64,000 nucleotides of DNA from Piromyces finnis (GCA_002104945.1 MCFH01000004.1:1092001-1156000); one strand, 5' to 3'. Shown: positions 1 through 11,688, counted from the stretch's first letter. The notes: generated by a model from the sequence alone, not told the origin. Translations and numbers: made by a program.

Positions 1-2
1 TT

Positions 3-2219
3 AATGAATGTTCAGCGAAAAATAAATTTGTAGTTATTGAGTTATGTAATGATATTTTAATTGACGCAATCGTAATTGGTAATTTTGAATTATTTTCTTC
101 TACGATTAAGCTCTTTAAAGTCTCACTTTCCAATAAATTTAATTATCATAATAATAAGTGGACTACTTTAGCGTATTTTCAAGCAGTTAATTCGAGAGAT
201 ATTCAAGTAATTTATTAATAATAATAATATTATTATGGTTGTATACTTTATGATAAATTTAACATTTAATTTTAATAAATATATATTATTTAAGGTTTTT
301 AAAGTTGACAATCCAGTGATGTATGCAAGATATGTTAGAATTGATTTTATATCCAATTATGGTTTTGAATCATTCTGTCCATTAAATTTACTTAGAATTC
401 ATGGTATAACAATGATGGAAGAATATAAAGCCGATGAATATCCAGATTTAATAATAAATAAAGAGGATAATGATGTTAAAGAAGATTTGAAAATTATTGA
501 AGAAAAATCTATTAATGAAGATAATAAACAGCAAATTAACTTCCATTTAGATTATTTAAGATTAAAATATAATCATTCTAAAGATGAAATTGATAAAAAT
601 GTTAGTTCTGCACATTCATTAGATTCATTATTTAAACAATATTTTGGTGATAGTACAAATCAAATTAATAATTTACAAGAAAGTAACGAAAGTATAATAA
701 ATACTGAAACTGGTAATAATAGTTTTAATAGTCAATATCATTCAACATCTGGTAGTAATAATATTGGTGTAAATAACAATAATCATAATAATGGATCCAA
801 TAGTCATATCCAGCAGCAACAACCAGTACAAGAAAATATATATAAAACTATTATGAGACGTTTAACTACATTAGAAAACAATTCGACAGCTTCTATTATT
901 TATTTACAAGAACAGAACAAAATGTTAGATCATTATTTTAGTATTATTCAAAGGCTTCAGAACCTCCTTCCATTAGAATCTTTAACAGATGAAAATATTG
1001 GTGTTGCCTCGGCTTCAGCTGTTGAAAATCTACAAATATATTTAGAAGGAGAAATTAAGGAAATGGTAAATAAAAATTATTAATTATTATGCTCTTATTT
1101 ATAATATTATAAGATAAGAATATTAAGTATAAAACTTTTTATTATAATATATGAAGAAAACCATATACTCGAAAAAAATCTTTGATTTATCTATTGAAAT
1201 ATTAAGAGACAAAAGATTATACATGGAAAAATTAAATAACGCGATAGAAAGAATTGAAAGTTTAGAAACATCAGTAAGTTCATAATATTATTTATAATAA
1301 ATTATTAAAAAATATATTTCTAAACTATTATTTATATTAATTATAGAGAAATTACCAACTTGTAGGGTTAATCATTATTATTTTATTTTCAAGTAGAGTT
1401 TCTCAAATTATAAATGCACTTCATTCTTTAATTTTTGATTCAATGCCATTTTCTCACAAATTAAAGAAAAATAATAACTCTAAAAATAAAAACAAACAAT
1501 TGTCAGAAGATTTAAATGATACTTTAATTTATAATAATATACCAAATACTGATGAAAGACCGTTATTAGAGGATGTTGAAAATTATTCCATGTCAGGTTT
1601 TTCTTTGCTTGATGAGGATGAAATTGAGAATGAAATGTAAGTATATTTATAATATAAAATATGTATACATTATATACATATTTTCAATAATAATAAATAA
1701 CTATATTAAAATTTAATTCATTAATAACTAATTATTTATACTAATAATTTATAATATATTTTATATTATATTAATAATGAAAATCTTAACAGTATATTAA
1801 GAAAGTCAAATAGATCATCATTAAATTCTACAACAATAAATCATTTAATAAATATTCAATCAAAAAGATTATCCTCTTCAAATAAACAAGAATATGTTCG
1901 ATTACCTAAAAATCAACAAGGAAAATCAATTCCTGATATAAATATATATAAGAATTATAATAATTATTATAATGGAGATAATAACATTAACTATCTTAAT
2001 AATTTAGAAAATAATACTCAGAAAAGAAATTCTTTAACCGATCTTGACCTCTATGTTAATCATAATCATAATAATAATAGTACAAATACAGAAACTGAAG
2101 ATGATAGATTTTTTAATAAAAGTGGTTTGTCGTCATCAAAATTATCCTTATTAACCCCATTATCAAATTCATCGAGTGTAATAACCACTAATGCTAAAAT
2201 AAATAAAAACAACAATATC

Positions 2220-2266
<47 letters not shown>

Positions 2267-2285
2267 TAATAATAAAAATAATAAT

Positions 2286-2342
<57 letters not shown>

Positions 2343-2588
2343 CTGAATCATCATCCTTATTCTAATTCACACTTAAAAAATAATAATTCACATGGTTTAT
2401 TAAGAAAATCACAATCAAATGATAATATTAACTATTCAGGTTCTAGTAATAGTAATAAAAATAAAAAAAATAAATGTAAAGAAAATAAGGATTTAAGAGA
2501 AGATTCAGATTATTTATCTATATCTAGAAAAAATAGTAAAGAGAAAATTACATTAAAAAGATTTTCATCTTCAACGACATTAGTTTAA
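3..2588 (+). CDS. SUN-domain protein, SLP1/SUCO (osteopotentia) type, 5' end missing
   Basis: The gene enters from outside the window. I read exons 3-206, 295-1065, 1157-1273, 1347-1636 and 1793-2588, each joined in frame by GT/AG sites, about 725 residues to a TAA at 2586. The first exon and the start of the second form the end of a SUN domain: KNKFVVIELCNDILIDAI, then FCPLNLLRIHGITMMEEY. That FCPLSLIRVxGTSMMEE-like signature belongs to the SLP1/SUCO/OPT branch rather than the nuclear-envelope SUN1/2 branch. Family members are ER/nuclear-envelope glycoproteins linked in yeast to folding of membrane proteins. A predicted coiled-coil-like segment lies at 1157-1273. A hydrophobic segment (LVGLIIIILFSSRVSQII, about 1362-1415) is the likely membrane anchor. 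The cytosolic tail is Asn/Ser-rich with a poly-Asn tract at about 2217-2342. Identity of the SUN part is strong; function in this organism is inferred. Confidence 0.85.
2217..2342 (+). repeat. (AAT)n poly-Asn tract
   Basis: In-frame AAT triplets broken by single AAA, ATT and AAC codons code for poly-Asn in the tail of the SUN-domain protein. Confidence 0.9.
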
Positions 2589-2913
2589 TCAAAGAAAAAA
2601 GATTAAAACAAATGTTAAACGAATGAGAAGGCGAAATGAAAATAAATAAAACAATGTATATATAAATTCAGTAATAAAAAAAAATTAAATGTAATTAATA
2701 GAATATACCTTTATTTAATATTAGAATTTATATTTTATTATTATTTATTTTAGTAAAAGCAAAGTATATATTCCATAATAAAGTTTAGAAAATAAAATAA
2801 AAATAATGAAAGCTATTTTATATATTATATATATATTATTTATTTATAAATCTAATCTTTTATTTTTAATTTACTAAAAAGGATTAAGTTATTTAAAATT
2901 TTTTTATAAAGCA
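2589..2913. other. 3' flank of SUN gene, AT-rich
   Basis: Convergent spacer between the SUN gene stop and the target duplication of the retrotransposon. It holds A/T-rich low-complexity DNA and several AATAAA-like strings; I see no gene. Confidence 0.6.
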
Positions 2914-2918
2914 TAAAG
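2914..2918. repeat. 5-bp target site duplication, left copy (TAAAG)
   Basis: TAAAG directly precedes the TG of the left LTR and recurs at 8914-8918 directly after the CA of the right LTR. A five-base duplication is usual for copia integrases. Confidence 0.85.
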
Positions 2919-3153
2919 TGTCAGATAAATTTAGTTTACACTTAAATTTATTTATAAAACTATTTGGGTTTTTATAATCTTTTATTTATTTATATTTATT
3001 TTATAATATAAATATTGTAACTTTCTTAAAATCTTTTTATTAAAAAATAACCAAAGAATAAAAATGTAGTACAATATTAATTTATAATTTTATAAAATAC
3101 AAATACATAAAAAATACATAAAATATTATTTTGGAATGTATTTTATTTTCACA
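2919..3153 (-). repeat. 3' LTR of copia element
   Basis: 235 bp, base-for-base the same as 8679-8913 on reading both through. On the element's strand it begins TGTGAAAATAAAA and ends CTGACA. Confidence 0.95.
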
Positions 3154-3166
3154 CTCCCCCAAAGTT
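3154..3166 (-). promoter_or_regulatory. Polypurine tract of copia element
   Basis: On the element's strand the sequence immediately before the 3' LTR is AACTTTGGGGGAG. It is the only G-run in the neighbourhood and sits exactly where plus-strand synthesis should be primed. Confidence 0.8.
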
Positions 3167-3175
3167 ATAAATTCA

Positions 3176-6100
3176 TTATTTGTATTTATATAATAAACTA
3201 TCTCTAAATATTTTCATTTTATTTTTATTCAAGTATTTAGTAAAACCATCTGCTAAATTTTCTTCTGATTTTATATATTCTAGACTGATTTTATTTTCTT
3301 TAATTAATTCTCTTACTTTATGGTACTTAATATCAATATGTTTTGACTTTGGATTAATCGTTTCATTATTTGCGTTGTAAATAGTTGCTTGATTATCAAT
3401 ATTGATTTTTAAGCATTCTTCCTTTATTTTTAATTCACTAAAAATATTTCTATACCACAGAGCTTGCTTTGAGCATTCACAAAGTCCATAATATTCTGCT
3501 TCGGCGGTTGAAGTTGATACACATTTTTGCAGTTTTGAGTACCAGCTTGTTGGTCCATTTCCCAATAAAAATACAAATCCAGTGGTAGATTTTCTTGTTT
3601 CTTCATCTCCCCCATAGTCTGAATCTACAAAAATCTTCAAATTTAAGTTTCTTTCAAAACGGATTCCATAATGAGGATTTTCTTTCAGATATTTGAATAT
3701 TTGTAATACATTCTTCCAATTTTGGATAGTAGGATTTTGTGAGAACCTAGATGCTTTGGTTACTGAAAATAAGATATCTGGACGAGTACCTATGGCTAAA
3801 TATAAAAGACTTCCTATTGCAGCTCTATAAGTAGTAGGGTCAAAAGGCTGATTGAGTTGTTCATCATTCTTGATTGGTGTAGTTGTCTTTGATCCTCTGC
3901 AGTTTTCTAAACCAAATTTGTGTAATATATCCTTTAAATACCTTTCTTGATGTAACAAATACCCATCTTTTAACGTTTCTACTTTGATTCCTATGATGAA
4001 ATTTGCATCACCAACATCCGTGATAACATATTTCTCTTTAATTAATTTAATAGTTTTATCTATTTCTTCCTTTTTACCAGTTATTAGGATGTCATCAACA
4101 TATATTCCAACTAAACATACTAATTTATTGTTTTTGGTCTTTATAAATATGCATGGTTCGCTAACTAATTTCTGAAATCCTAGTTCAATGAGAGTATTGC
4201 TGATGTTGTTATTCCATTCTCTTGCTGCTTGTTTTAAGCCATATAATGCTTTATTTAATTTCCATAATCCTTTTTTATACATTTTATCTCCTTCAGGTGC
4301 TTTCATATATATATCTTCCTTTAAATCTGCATACAAATATGCGGCCTTAACATCTAATTGATGGATTTTATAGTTATTAATTGCAGCTATTCCTATTAGG
4401 ATTCTTAATGAGTCTTGTTTTAGAGTAGGAGAAAAGGTCTCATTGTAGTCTTCTCCATATTCTTGTGTAAAACCTCTGGCTACAAGTCTAGCTTTGTATT
4501 TTTCTATCTCACCAGTGCTATTCCTTTTTATCTTAAATACCCATCTTGAATCAATAATATTGGCGTCTTCTGGAACTTCATCTATTCTTTTGAACACTTT
4601 TCTTTCTTTCATATTTAGCAATTCGGCTTCTATTGCTTTTATCCACTTATCCTTATCTTTTCTTTTAAATATATCATTATAGGAATTTGGCTCCTTGATT
4701 TGTGCTATAGTTAGCGCCACTTCCTTAATTTTCTTCTTTTCTGGTTCATGTTCATGTGGCTTACTAAATTTTTCTTCTATGACATCTTCACTTGGAACAA
4801 GTTTCCGCTTTCTTGGGAATTTTTCTTCCTTTGGTGGATGATTTTCATTTAATTTAAAATTTTTATTGGATTTTAATTTTCTATTTAGATTTCTCTTATT
4901 CAAAAAATTTTGTTTTGATAATAACTTTTTCTTATCAAAAAATTTTTTTTTAGATTTATCTTTATTGATTGGATCTTTAATTTCATTTTTATTTTTTAAA
5001 TTTCTCAAATTATATTCCTTTTTATTTTGATTATTTAAATTACTTTCTTTTTCATCAGAAATATTTTTAAATTTGGACTTTTCTTCAGGAATATTGATAT
5101 TTTCTTTATTCAAATTTCTTCTTATTTCATTCTCATTAATAGGTATGTAATTTTTCTTATAATATTCTTCATTCTTATAATTTACTTTTACATTTGAATA
5201 ATTATTTTCTATTTCTTTTCTATTATTTTTATTTATATTATTTTTGACACTCTCAATATTTTCAAAATCAATTTTCTTTCTTGTTCCTAAATCAATGTCA
5301 GGACTCAGGATATTTAAAAAATCATTATTGTCAATTTCTCCAGTTAAATCATTTATCTCCATTTCTGATGGTGTTTTTAATACTTCTTCAATTAATTCAT
5401 TTTTATTTACAATGTCTGAATTTTCTTCTATAAAATAAACATTTCCTTTTGCATTCAGGTATTTATTATTCCTTTTATTATCCTTTGATATATTTGAATT
5501 GTCTTTACTGTTTATATTTTTATTTTTCTTGTCGTCATTTCTCTTTATATTCACTTCTTTAATTTCACAAATTTCAGTTTCGTCAGCACTATTATATTTT
5601 AAATTATTATATTTTAAATTATTTTCTTCCAAGGTAAAGTTATTTATATTGCCGTCGTTACTTCCTGAAATGTCATTATTGTTTTCTTTTTCTTTATTGG
5701 TTTCACTTACAGATTCCATTGAAGTACTTATTTTAATTTCTTTATTTTCTTCCATTTCTTCAATTTTCTGGTAATTATTTTTGTTCAAACGTTCTTTTTT
5801 CTTTTCTTTTAGTTTAATATAGTCTAAGAGATTTAAGTCTTCTTCTTCTGAGTCTTCTATATTCATATTACTATCATTAGTGTCCTCGCAGACTTGCATA
5901 AAACTTTCAGAACTATTATTTTTTTCTTTATTTAATAGTGACGTGAGCTTATCCAGCTTTTCTTCTATATTTCTAAATTTTTCTTCATAATTTACTTCTT
6001 TTAAGTCTTCTTTATTACTAGTTTTATCATTGAGTGTTTCTAGGTTTTCATTCATTAATTTATCATTTTCATTTGAAATGTCCTTTTCTTTTTTGTCTTT

Positions 6101-8629
6101 ATTGTTATTGTTTTCATTTTCTTTATCATACATATAATTAAAGTTCCTTACTTGAAAAGTTTCTGTATCTTGACTATATGTTTCATTATTATTTTCTTTT
6201 TCTAAATTATAATTGTAGTCACCAGGTTCTTCTTCTAAAAAACCTACGACTCTTTTCACTTTAATTTTCCTTGATTTTATGTCGAATATTCTGTATCCTA
6301 CTGAAGATTCATCATATCCGATAAAGATTCCCTCCTTAGTTTTGTCTTGAAATTTTGGAATGTTACTGTCATCTAAATAATACACTTTACATCCAAATAC
6401 TCTTAAATTTTTATAATCAACTTTTCTGTTGTACATTAATTCAAATGGTATTTCACCATTAATTCCACTGTGCGGAACTCGATTATGAACATAGTTCGCT
6501 GTTTTCACAGCATCTTCCCAAAAGCGACGACATAACCTTGCGTCCATTAACATTGCAGTAGCAGTTTTTATTAACTTTCCATTGAATCTTTCTGCTCTTC
6601 CATTCTGCTCCGGATTTCCAGGGACGGTGAATTGTTGAGTTATTCCATATTCGTTACATAACTCCTTGAAGTTATTAGAAGTGAATTCAGTTCCATTATC
6701 GCTTCTAAGATATTTTACTTTGGATGATAATTCATTAGTAGTTTTATTCAGCCAATTTCCAAATTCTTTGAAAACATCACTTTTATTCTTGACAAATATT
6801 ACCCATCCATATCGACTGTAATCATCTAAGATACTTAAAAAGTATACGTTGTCATGAATTGATGGTGTGATTGGACCTACCAAATCGATGTGTACTAGTT
6901 CCAAAACACTTGATGCTCTACTATCTGACCTTTTATGAGGGATTTCTTTCATTTTGCTTCTCATGCATATTGTACAATTGTGAATATTGTTCTTTTCATC
7001 ATTATTGTTGAAATTCAGATGCCCTATTCTTCTATGCCAGTATTCACCATTGTTTCGTACATTATCGCACATTGAGTAATTATTAACTACATTACCTTCT
7101 TTGATGTACAAATTGAATACATCATATTCATTTGCTTTAACTTCGTATACATTATCTGTTTTCTTATCTTTTATATATGCAAATACATTATTGTTCTTCT
7201 CATCAAAGATTATTTGGTAGCCACTTTTAACTAACTTGGCAACAGAAATTAAATTTCGTTTTACATCTGGGATGTACATTACATCTTCTAATTTTATTGG
7301 TTCTTCATTAATAGATCCATTTACTTCACCCATATGTGTTGACTTTGTAGTCGCTCCATTTGCATAATTGATTGGTTCTACATGTTCAAAAACATTTTTG
7401 AGAATTCCTATATCTTTGGTAATATGATTAGAAGCACCAGAATCTAAAGTCCATGTAGTAAAACTTGTAGGTACATTTTCACAAGATACGTAATTGCATG
7501 ATTTATTATTACATTCATCATTGTTATTGTCAAATAATGCATTGTAATCAACTGTAAACAAATCTTGATATCCAACTTCTGGTTCAAAGTCTTCAGTGGT
7601 TTGTTTATTTACTATTTCACCTGTTGCTAAAAATGCTTCCTTGCCTTTATTTTTCTCTTTTCTTAGCCTTCTTGTAACTTCTTCTGAAAGTTCTTTTTGA
7701 ATACGACATTGTTTTACAGTATGTCCTTTTTGATGACAAAAATAACATGTAATGTTTTGTTTATTTTTGTTATTCCAATTTCTTTCTTCATTGGACTTTT
7801 CTTTTCCTTTATTTGTATTTTTATTATGATTATTACTTTGTTTGTTGCGGTAGTATTTAGTACTTTCCTTTCTTTTATCACCTTTGTAACTACCTTCAAC
7901 ACTAAAGATATGTCTAATTCCGAAGGTTTCAGATTTCTCTTTCGGATCAAATTTGTTCATCTTATCTATCATTCTTGCTGTGTCCTTTTTGCATTCTTCC
8001 CAGTCTTCATGCTTAAGGACTGTGACTTTCCTATATTTTTCTGGTAAGGCTTGATACAGTAAACCAATTTTTTCTTCATCATCTATTTTCACATTTAGTT
8101 GTTCTAACTTATTAAAGTTGGAATTTAACTTATTTACAAATCTTGAGAAACTTTCTTTCGGGTCGTATTTTAAGGAGTTTGTTTCCTTAATAAGCCTATT
8201 CTTTCTTTCTATTTTATCCCCTAAATAAATGTCTTCTAATAGTTTCCACATTTCGTAGCTTGTTAAAGACCTATCTTGGATATCTTGTTGGCAGTTTGGG
8301 CCTAAAGTATACCTAATTAAAAATTGGATATTCCTATCTGTTTTTAAGTCATCTTCGGTTACGTTCTTATCATAGTAGGTATTGATTTCAAAAGGTGCCT
8401 TTAGATATTCTTCTCCGTCGATATCCATTCCTTCGTCACTTTTGATCTTTGGGGTTTTGTTTTCATCAACCCAATCTTCAAGACCATAATAATTTAAAAT
8501 ATTCCTCATAAACATTTGCCACGTTATGAAATTTTTATTGTTCAATTCATAAGTGACCTTTCCTAGCATAACGGTAGGATCGAATATAGGAATTGATCCA
8601 GTATCTCCGTTAGATTTTCTTTTTGACAT
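3176..8629 (-). CDS. Gag-Pol polyprotein of Ty1/copia retrotransposon
   Basis: Single uninterrupted 1817-residue frame with no gag/pol frameshift. Residues about 1-250 are a UBN2-like Gag (ITWQMFMRNILNYYG). A CCHC knuckle (CYFCHQKGHTVKQC) lies near 295. Aspartic protease (WTLDSGASNHIT) is near 397. A gag-pre-integrase HRRIGHLNF is near 535. The integrase core has the D in VHIDLVGP near 576, the D in YLRSDNGTEF near 643 and the E in NPEQNGRAERFNGK near 680. Reverse transcriptase starts near 1330 and has YVDDIL near 1511. RNase H has FVDSDYGGD near 1670 and KHIDIKYHKVRELI near 1775. About 500 residues of Lys/Asn/Glu-rich, low-complexity sequence separate integrase from RT, which makes the protein several hundred residues longer than a typical copia polyprotein. 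All catalytic residues are present. The ATG lies about 30 nt beyond the primer site. Confidence 0.97.
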   Translation of the reverse strand: MSKRKSNGDTGSIPIFDPTVMLGKVTYELNNKNFITWQMFMRNILNYYGLEDWVDENKTPKIKSDEGMDIDGEEYLKAPFEINTYYDKNVTEDDLKTDRNIQFLIRYTLGPNCQQDIQDRSLTSYEMWKLLEDIYLGDKIERKNRLIKETNSLKYDPKESFSRFVNKLNSNFNKLEQLNVKIDDEEKIGLLYQALPEKYRKVTVLKHEDWEECKKDTARMIDKMNKFDPKEKSETFGIRHIFSVEGSYKGDKRKESTKYYRNKQSNNHNKNTNKGKEKSNEERNWNNKNKQNITCYFCHQKGHTVKQCRIQKELSEEVTRRLRKEKNKGKEAFLATGEIVNKQTTEDFEPEVGYQDLFTVDYNALFDNNNDECNNKSCNYVSCENVPTSFTTWTLDSGASNHITKDIGILKNVFEHVEPINYANGATTKSTHMGEVNGSINEEPIKLEDVMYIPDVKRNLISVAKLVKSGYQIIFDEKNNNVFAYIKDKKTDNVYEVKANEYDVFNLYIKEGNVVNNYSMCDNVRNNGEYWHRRIGHLNFNNNDEKNNIHNCTICMRSKMKEIPHKRSDSRASSVLELVHIDLVGPITPSIHDNVYFLSILDDYSRYGWVIFVKNKSDVFKEFGNWLNKTTNELSSKVKYLRSDNGTEFTSNNFKELCNEYGITQQFTVPGNPEQNGRAERFNGKLIKTATAMLMDARLCRRFWEDAVKTANYVHNRVPHSGINGEIPFELMYNRKVDYKNLRVFGCKVYYLDDSNIPKFQDKTKEGIFIGYDESSVGYRIFDIKSRKIKVKRVVGFLEEEPGDYNYNLEKENNNETYSQDTETFQVRNFNYMYDKENENNNNKDKKEKDISNENDKLMNENLETLNDKTSNKEDLKEVNYEEKFRNIEEKLDKLTSLLNKEKNNSSESFMQVCEDTNDSNMNIEDSEEEDLNLLDYIKLKEKKKERLNKNNYQKIEEMEENKEIKISTSMESVSETNKEKENNNDISGSNDGNINNFTLEENNLKYNNLKYNSADETEICEIKEVNIKRNDDKKNKNINSKDNSNISKDNKRNNKYLNAKGNVYFIEENSDIVNKNELIEEVLKTPSEMEINDLTGEIDNNDFLNILSPDIDLGTRKKIDFENIESVKNNINKNNRKEIENNYSNVKVNYKNEEYYKKNYIPINENEIRRNLNKENINIPEEKSKFKNISDEKESNLNNQNKKEYNLRNLKNKNEIKDPINKDKSKKKFFDKKKLLSKQNFLNKRNLNRKLKSNKNFKLNENHPPKEEKFPRKRKLVPSEDVIEEKFSKPHEHEPEKKKIKEVALTIAQIKEPNSYNDIFKRKDKDKWIKAIEAELLNMKERKVFKRIDEVPEDANIIDSRWVFKIKRNSTGEIEKYKARLVARGFTQEYGEDYNETFSPTLKQDSLRILIGIAAINNYKIHQLDVKAAYLYADLKEDIYMKAPEGDKMYKKGLWKLNKALYGLKQAAREWNNNISNTLIELGFQKLVSEPCIFIKTKNNKLVCLVGIYVDDILITGKKEEIDKTIKLIKEKYVITDVGDANFIIGIKVETLKDGYLLHQERYLKDILHKFGLENCRGSKTTTPIKNDEQLNQPFDPTTYRAAIGSLLYLAIGTRPDILFSVTKASRFSQNPTIQNWKNVLQIFKYLKENPHYGIRFERNLNLKIFVDSDYGGDEETRKSTTGFVFLLGNGPTSWYSKLQKCVSTSTAEAEYYGLCECSKQALWYRNIFSELKIKEECLKINIDNQATIYNANNETINPKSKHIDIKYHKVRELIKENKISLEYIKSEENLADGFTKYLNKNKMKIFRDSLLYKYK

Positions 8630-8657
8630 ATTAAAAAAAAAACTTACTTAAATATAA

Positions 8658-8678
8658 GAGCAATTGAGACTCTTAATC
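8658..8678 (-). promoter_or_regulatory. Primer binding site matching tRNA-Lys(CUU) anticodon arm
   Basis: Directly abutting the 5' LTR, the plus strand reads GAGCAA then TTGAGACTCTTAATC. GACTCTTAATC is the anticodon loop and part of the stem of eukaryotic tRNA-Lys(CUU), and GAGCA resembles the end of the D arm. The primer would therefore be a tRNA cut near nucleotide 39/40, as known for Drosophila copia and Ty5 with initiator tRNA-Met, rather than the tRNA 3' end. Confidence 0.75.
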
Positions 8679-8913
8679 TGTCAGATAAATTTAGTTTACA
8701 CTTAAATTTATTTATAAAACTATTTGGGTTTTTATAATCTTTTATTTATTTATATTTATTTTATAATATAAATATTGTAACTTTCTTAAAATCTTTTTAT
8801 TAAAAAATAACCAAAGAATAAAAATGTAGTACAATATTAATTTATAATTTTATAAAATACAAATACATAAAAAATACATAAAATATTATTTTGGAATGTA
8901 TTTTATTTTCACA
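8679..8913 (-). repeat. 5' LTR of copia element
   Basis: Identical to 2919-3153. It is followed on the element's strand by the primer site and the Gag-Pol ATG. Confidence 0.95.
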
Positions 8914-8918
8914 TAAAG
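8914..8918. repeat. 5-bp target site duplication, right copy (TAAAG)
   Basis: TAAAG immediately outside the right LTR, matching 2914-2918. Confidence 0.85.
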
Positions 8919-9343
8919 CATGCCTTGATTAAATATATAAGTTTTTTGCATTATATCACATATTTTATTGAATAATTAAACATAGACATAATCAGTATAA
9001 TTATAATAATAATAAAACTTTTATAGTATAAAAATATTTAAAGATGAATTATAAATTTGTGAAAATTATTGTTAAAATTAATAATTAATTTATTATTAAA
9101 AAAATAATAAAACTTTTTTTTTTTAAATATTTTTAATTTTATTTTTTAATATTTGAAAGTTTCATTATTTTTGGGTATCTGATGTGTAACCTATTTCCTT
9201 CAAATTTCTTTTTGCATTCTTTTTGTATGGTGTTATATAAATGATAATAAAATAGTTTTCCTTCATAGTGAAAACTGCAATCCCATTGGCATTCAATATT
9301 ACAATTATTAATTAATGTTTATAATTACAAAAAAAAAAAAAAA

Positions 9344-9398
<55 letters not shown>

Positions 9399-9461
9399 TT
9401 AAGGATGTTTTATATAGGTATGTATAATGAAGTTGAAATAAATATGATATGAGATAGTAAA
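8919..9461. other. 3' flank of REV1; A-runs and (TA)n
   Basis: AT-rich spacer with A homopolymers at about 9329-9362, then a TA dinucleotide run to about 9394. No gene seen. Confidence 0.6.
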
Positions 9462-11022
9462 TTATATATTATTGAAATAAATGATTTTATAACTTGAAAA
9501 AGGATATCTTTCAAAAAATGACATTAAAGCCATTAAATTTGTTAGATCATTACCATCTTTCACAAACCAATTTAAGGATTCAATAATTTTATTTTGAATT
9601 TTTTCTATGAAATTTATTACTTCTTCATATAATTCATAATTATTATTAAATATTATAGATTTTACATCGCATTCAATATCATTAAAAAGTTCTACCCATT
9701 GACGAATTAATTCTTCCACATCATGATAATTTGTTATTTCATTTTCTTCATTTATTGAATTATTATTTTTTACTTTTTTGTTTATTATTGTTTTATGTTT
9801 ATGCAATAAAGGCGAATGAGGGATTATATTTTTGTTGAAATTATTATTCTGATTATTAAATTCAGATGGTGAAGTATTTTTTATTACATTAATTAGCTGT
9901 AAGCTACTGTTATTATTGTTACTGTTGTTATTGTTGTTGTTACTGATTTTATTATTAAAATTACTATTTTCATCGTCATTATTACTGTTATTGTTCTTGT
10001 TATTATTATAGTTATCCTTTTTTTTTCCAGTATTGATTTTATTAGTATTACTTTTAGTATTATTCCAAAACTGTGTCAATGTAATAATGCTATTTTCTTT
10101 TTTCTCTTCTTTTTCTTTTTTATCATGATATATTTGAATTATTTCTTCTTGAATCGTTAAAGGTAGTTCATTCATTACATCCAAATCAATCTACAGTTTA
10201 ATAAAAAATTGATAAAAAAATTAATAATATGTATATATATATTGAATTGTGATTTATAATTTAAAATTCTTGTAACTTACTTTTGATGGTGATGGTAATA
10301 ATTCATTAATCTTATTTTCTTTTTTTGTGGATAATGTTATCGATTTATTATTTTTAGATTCAACTGATATAGTATTTTTCTTTTTTCTTCCTCTTTTTTT
10401 TCTTTCTTTTTTAACTTTTAATAATGTGTTATATACTTTATGCTGTGTTTCATTATTAATAATATCTGCTTTATGAGTGCTTACTATATCTTCTGGAGAA
10501 TTATTGTTATTATTTATTTTATCAACACTATTATTATTTTTATTACTATTTTGTGGATTATTATTATTGATAATACCATTTTTACTTAAATTATAATATT
10601 GAATTAATTCTTCTTGAATTTCTTTAGGTAATTCACTTAATACTGAAGGATCGATTATTTCTTTATTCATATCTATTATTTCATTATTATCATCATCATC
10701 ATTATTATTATTATTACTACTACTGGTACTACTACTATTACTACTATTATTATCATTATTAAGTATTAAGTAATTATTTATTGAATTATTAGAATAGTTA
10801 ATTTTTACATTATTGCAATTATTATCATCATCATTATTAGCATTATTATCATTGTCTTCATTATTATTGCTTAAACAATTATTTATTGTGTTAAATTTAA
10901 GCTTTTGCTGACTATCTATTATAATTAAATTAAAACATAATATGTATATTATTTTATTAAATAAAATCTTATTTTTTATTTATTTATTTTTTTTTATTTT
11001 TAAGTAAATAGCAATAATAAAA

Positions 11023-11071
<49 letters not shown>

Positions 11072-11688
11072 TATTATTTACCATGTAAATTAGATAATTC
11101 TTTTAATTTAGATAGTTGTACGCCAATTCCTCTTACTTCCTTTATATTTGAGAAATAATATTTATTTTATTATAATAATTCTATTAAAAATTATTTATTA
11201 TGCTATCATATTTTAATTATAAGATTATACCTTTGGATTAGGTTTTAAACTACTAATAATATTCCATGAATATTTAGAAATATCTTCAGATTTATATATA
11301 TAAGTGTGAAGATTTAGTGATTTTGACATATTTTTACAACTACCATGACCAAGTCGTTTCATTGGTTTATCAGCATCTTCATATCGTATTTTAAGCTTTA
11401 TTGTCAATTTTTGTCCTTTTTTATTTTCTCTTTTCATTCTTTCAGATACTTCAATAGCCAAATCGTTAATAAATTTCTAATTAATAAAAGTTTATTATTT
11501 ATAGATATGAGAAAAAAATTTACAAATATTATCTTACTTATGTTTATGATTTTCTTACCTTAAATTGCTCATCATTATTAAAACGTATACCCCATGTAAT
11601 TTCTGCTGAAATTGATCTTCTTTCATTACTTTCACTATTTAATTCTCTATCATCAATTCCCCTATATAATAAATAAATAAATAAAAAA

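Larger units (their letters stand above)
2919..8913 (-). mobile_element. Complete Ty1/copia LTR retrotransposon, about 6.0 kb
   Basis: It has identical 235-bp LTRs (2919-3153 and 8679-8913) with TG...CA ends, a TAAAG target duplication, a primer binding site, a polypurine tract and one open gag-pol frame of 1817 codons. Domain order protease-integrase-RT-RNase H places it in Ty1/copia (Pseudoviridae-like) rather than gypsy. It lies about 330 bp beyond the stop of the SUN gene and about 550 bp beyond the REV1 stop, so it interrupts no gene seen here. The identical LTRs and open frame point to a recent insertion that could still be competent. Confidence 0.95.

Noticed and set aside
3176-8629. 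Plus-strand frames inside the retrotransposon
   Set aside because: Antisense shadows of the single Gag-Pol frame.
8658-8680. A tRNA gene
   Set aside because: Only the anticodon-arm portion is present and it abuts the LTR, so it is a primer site.
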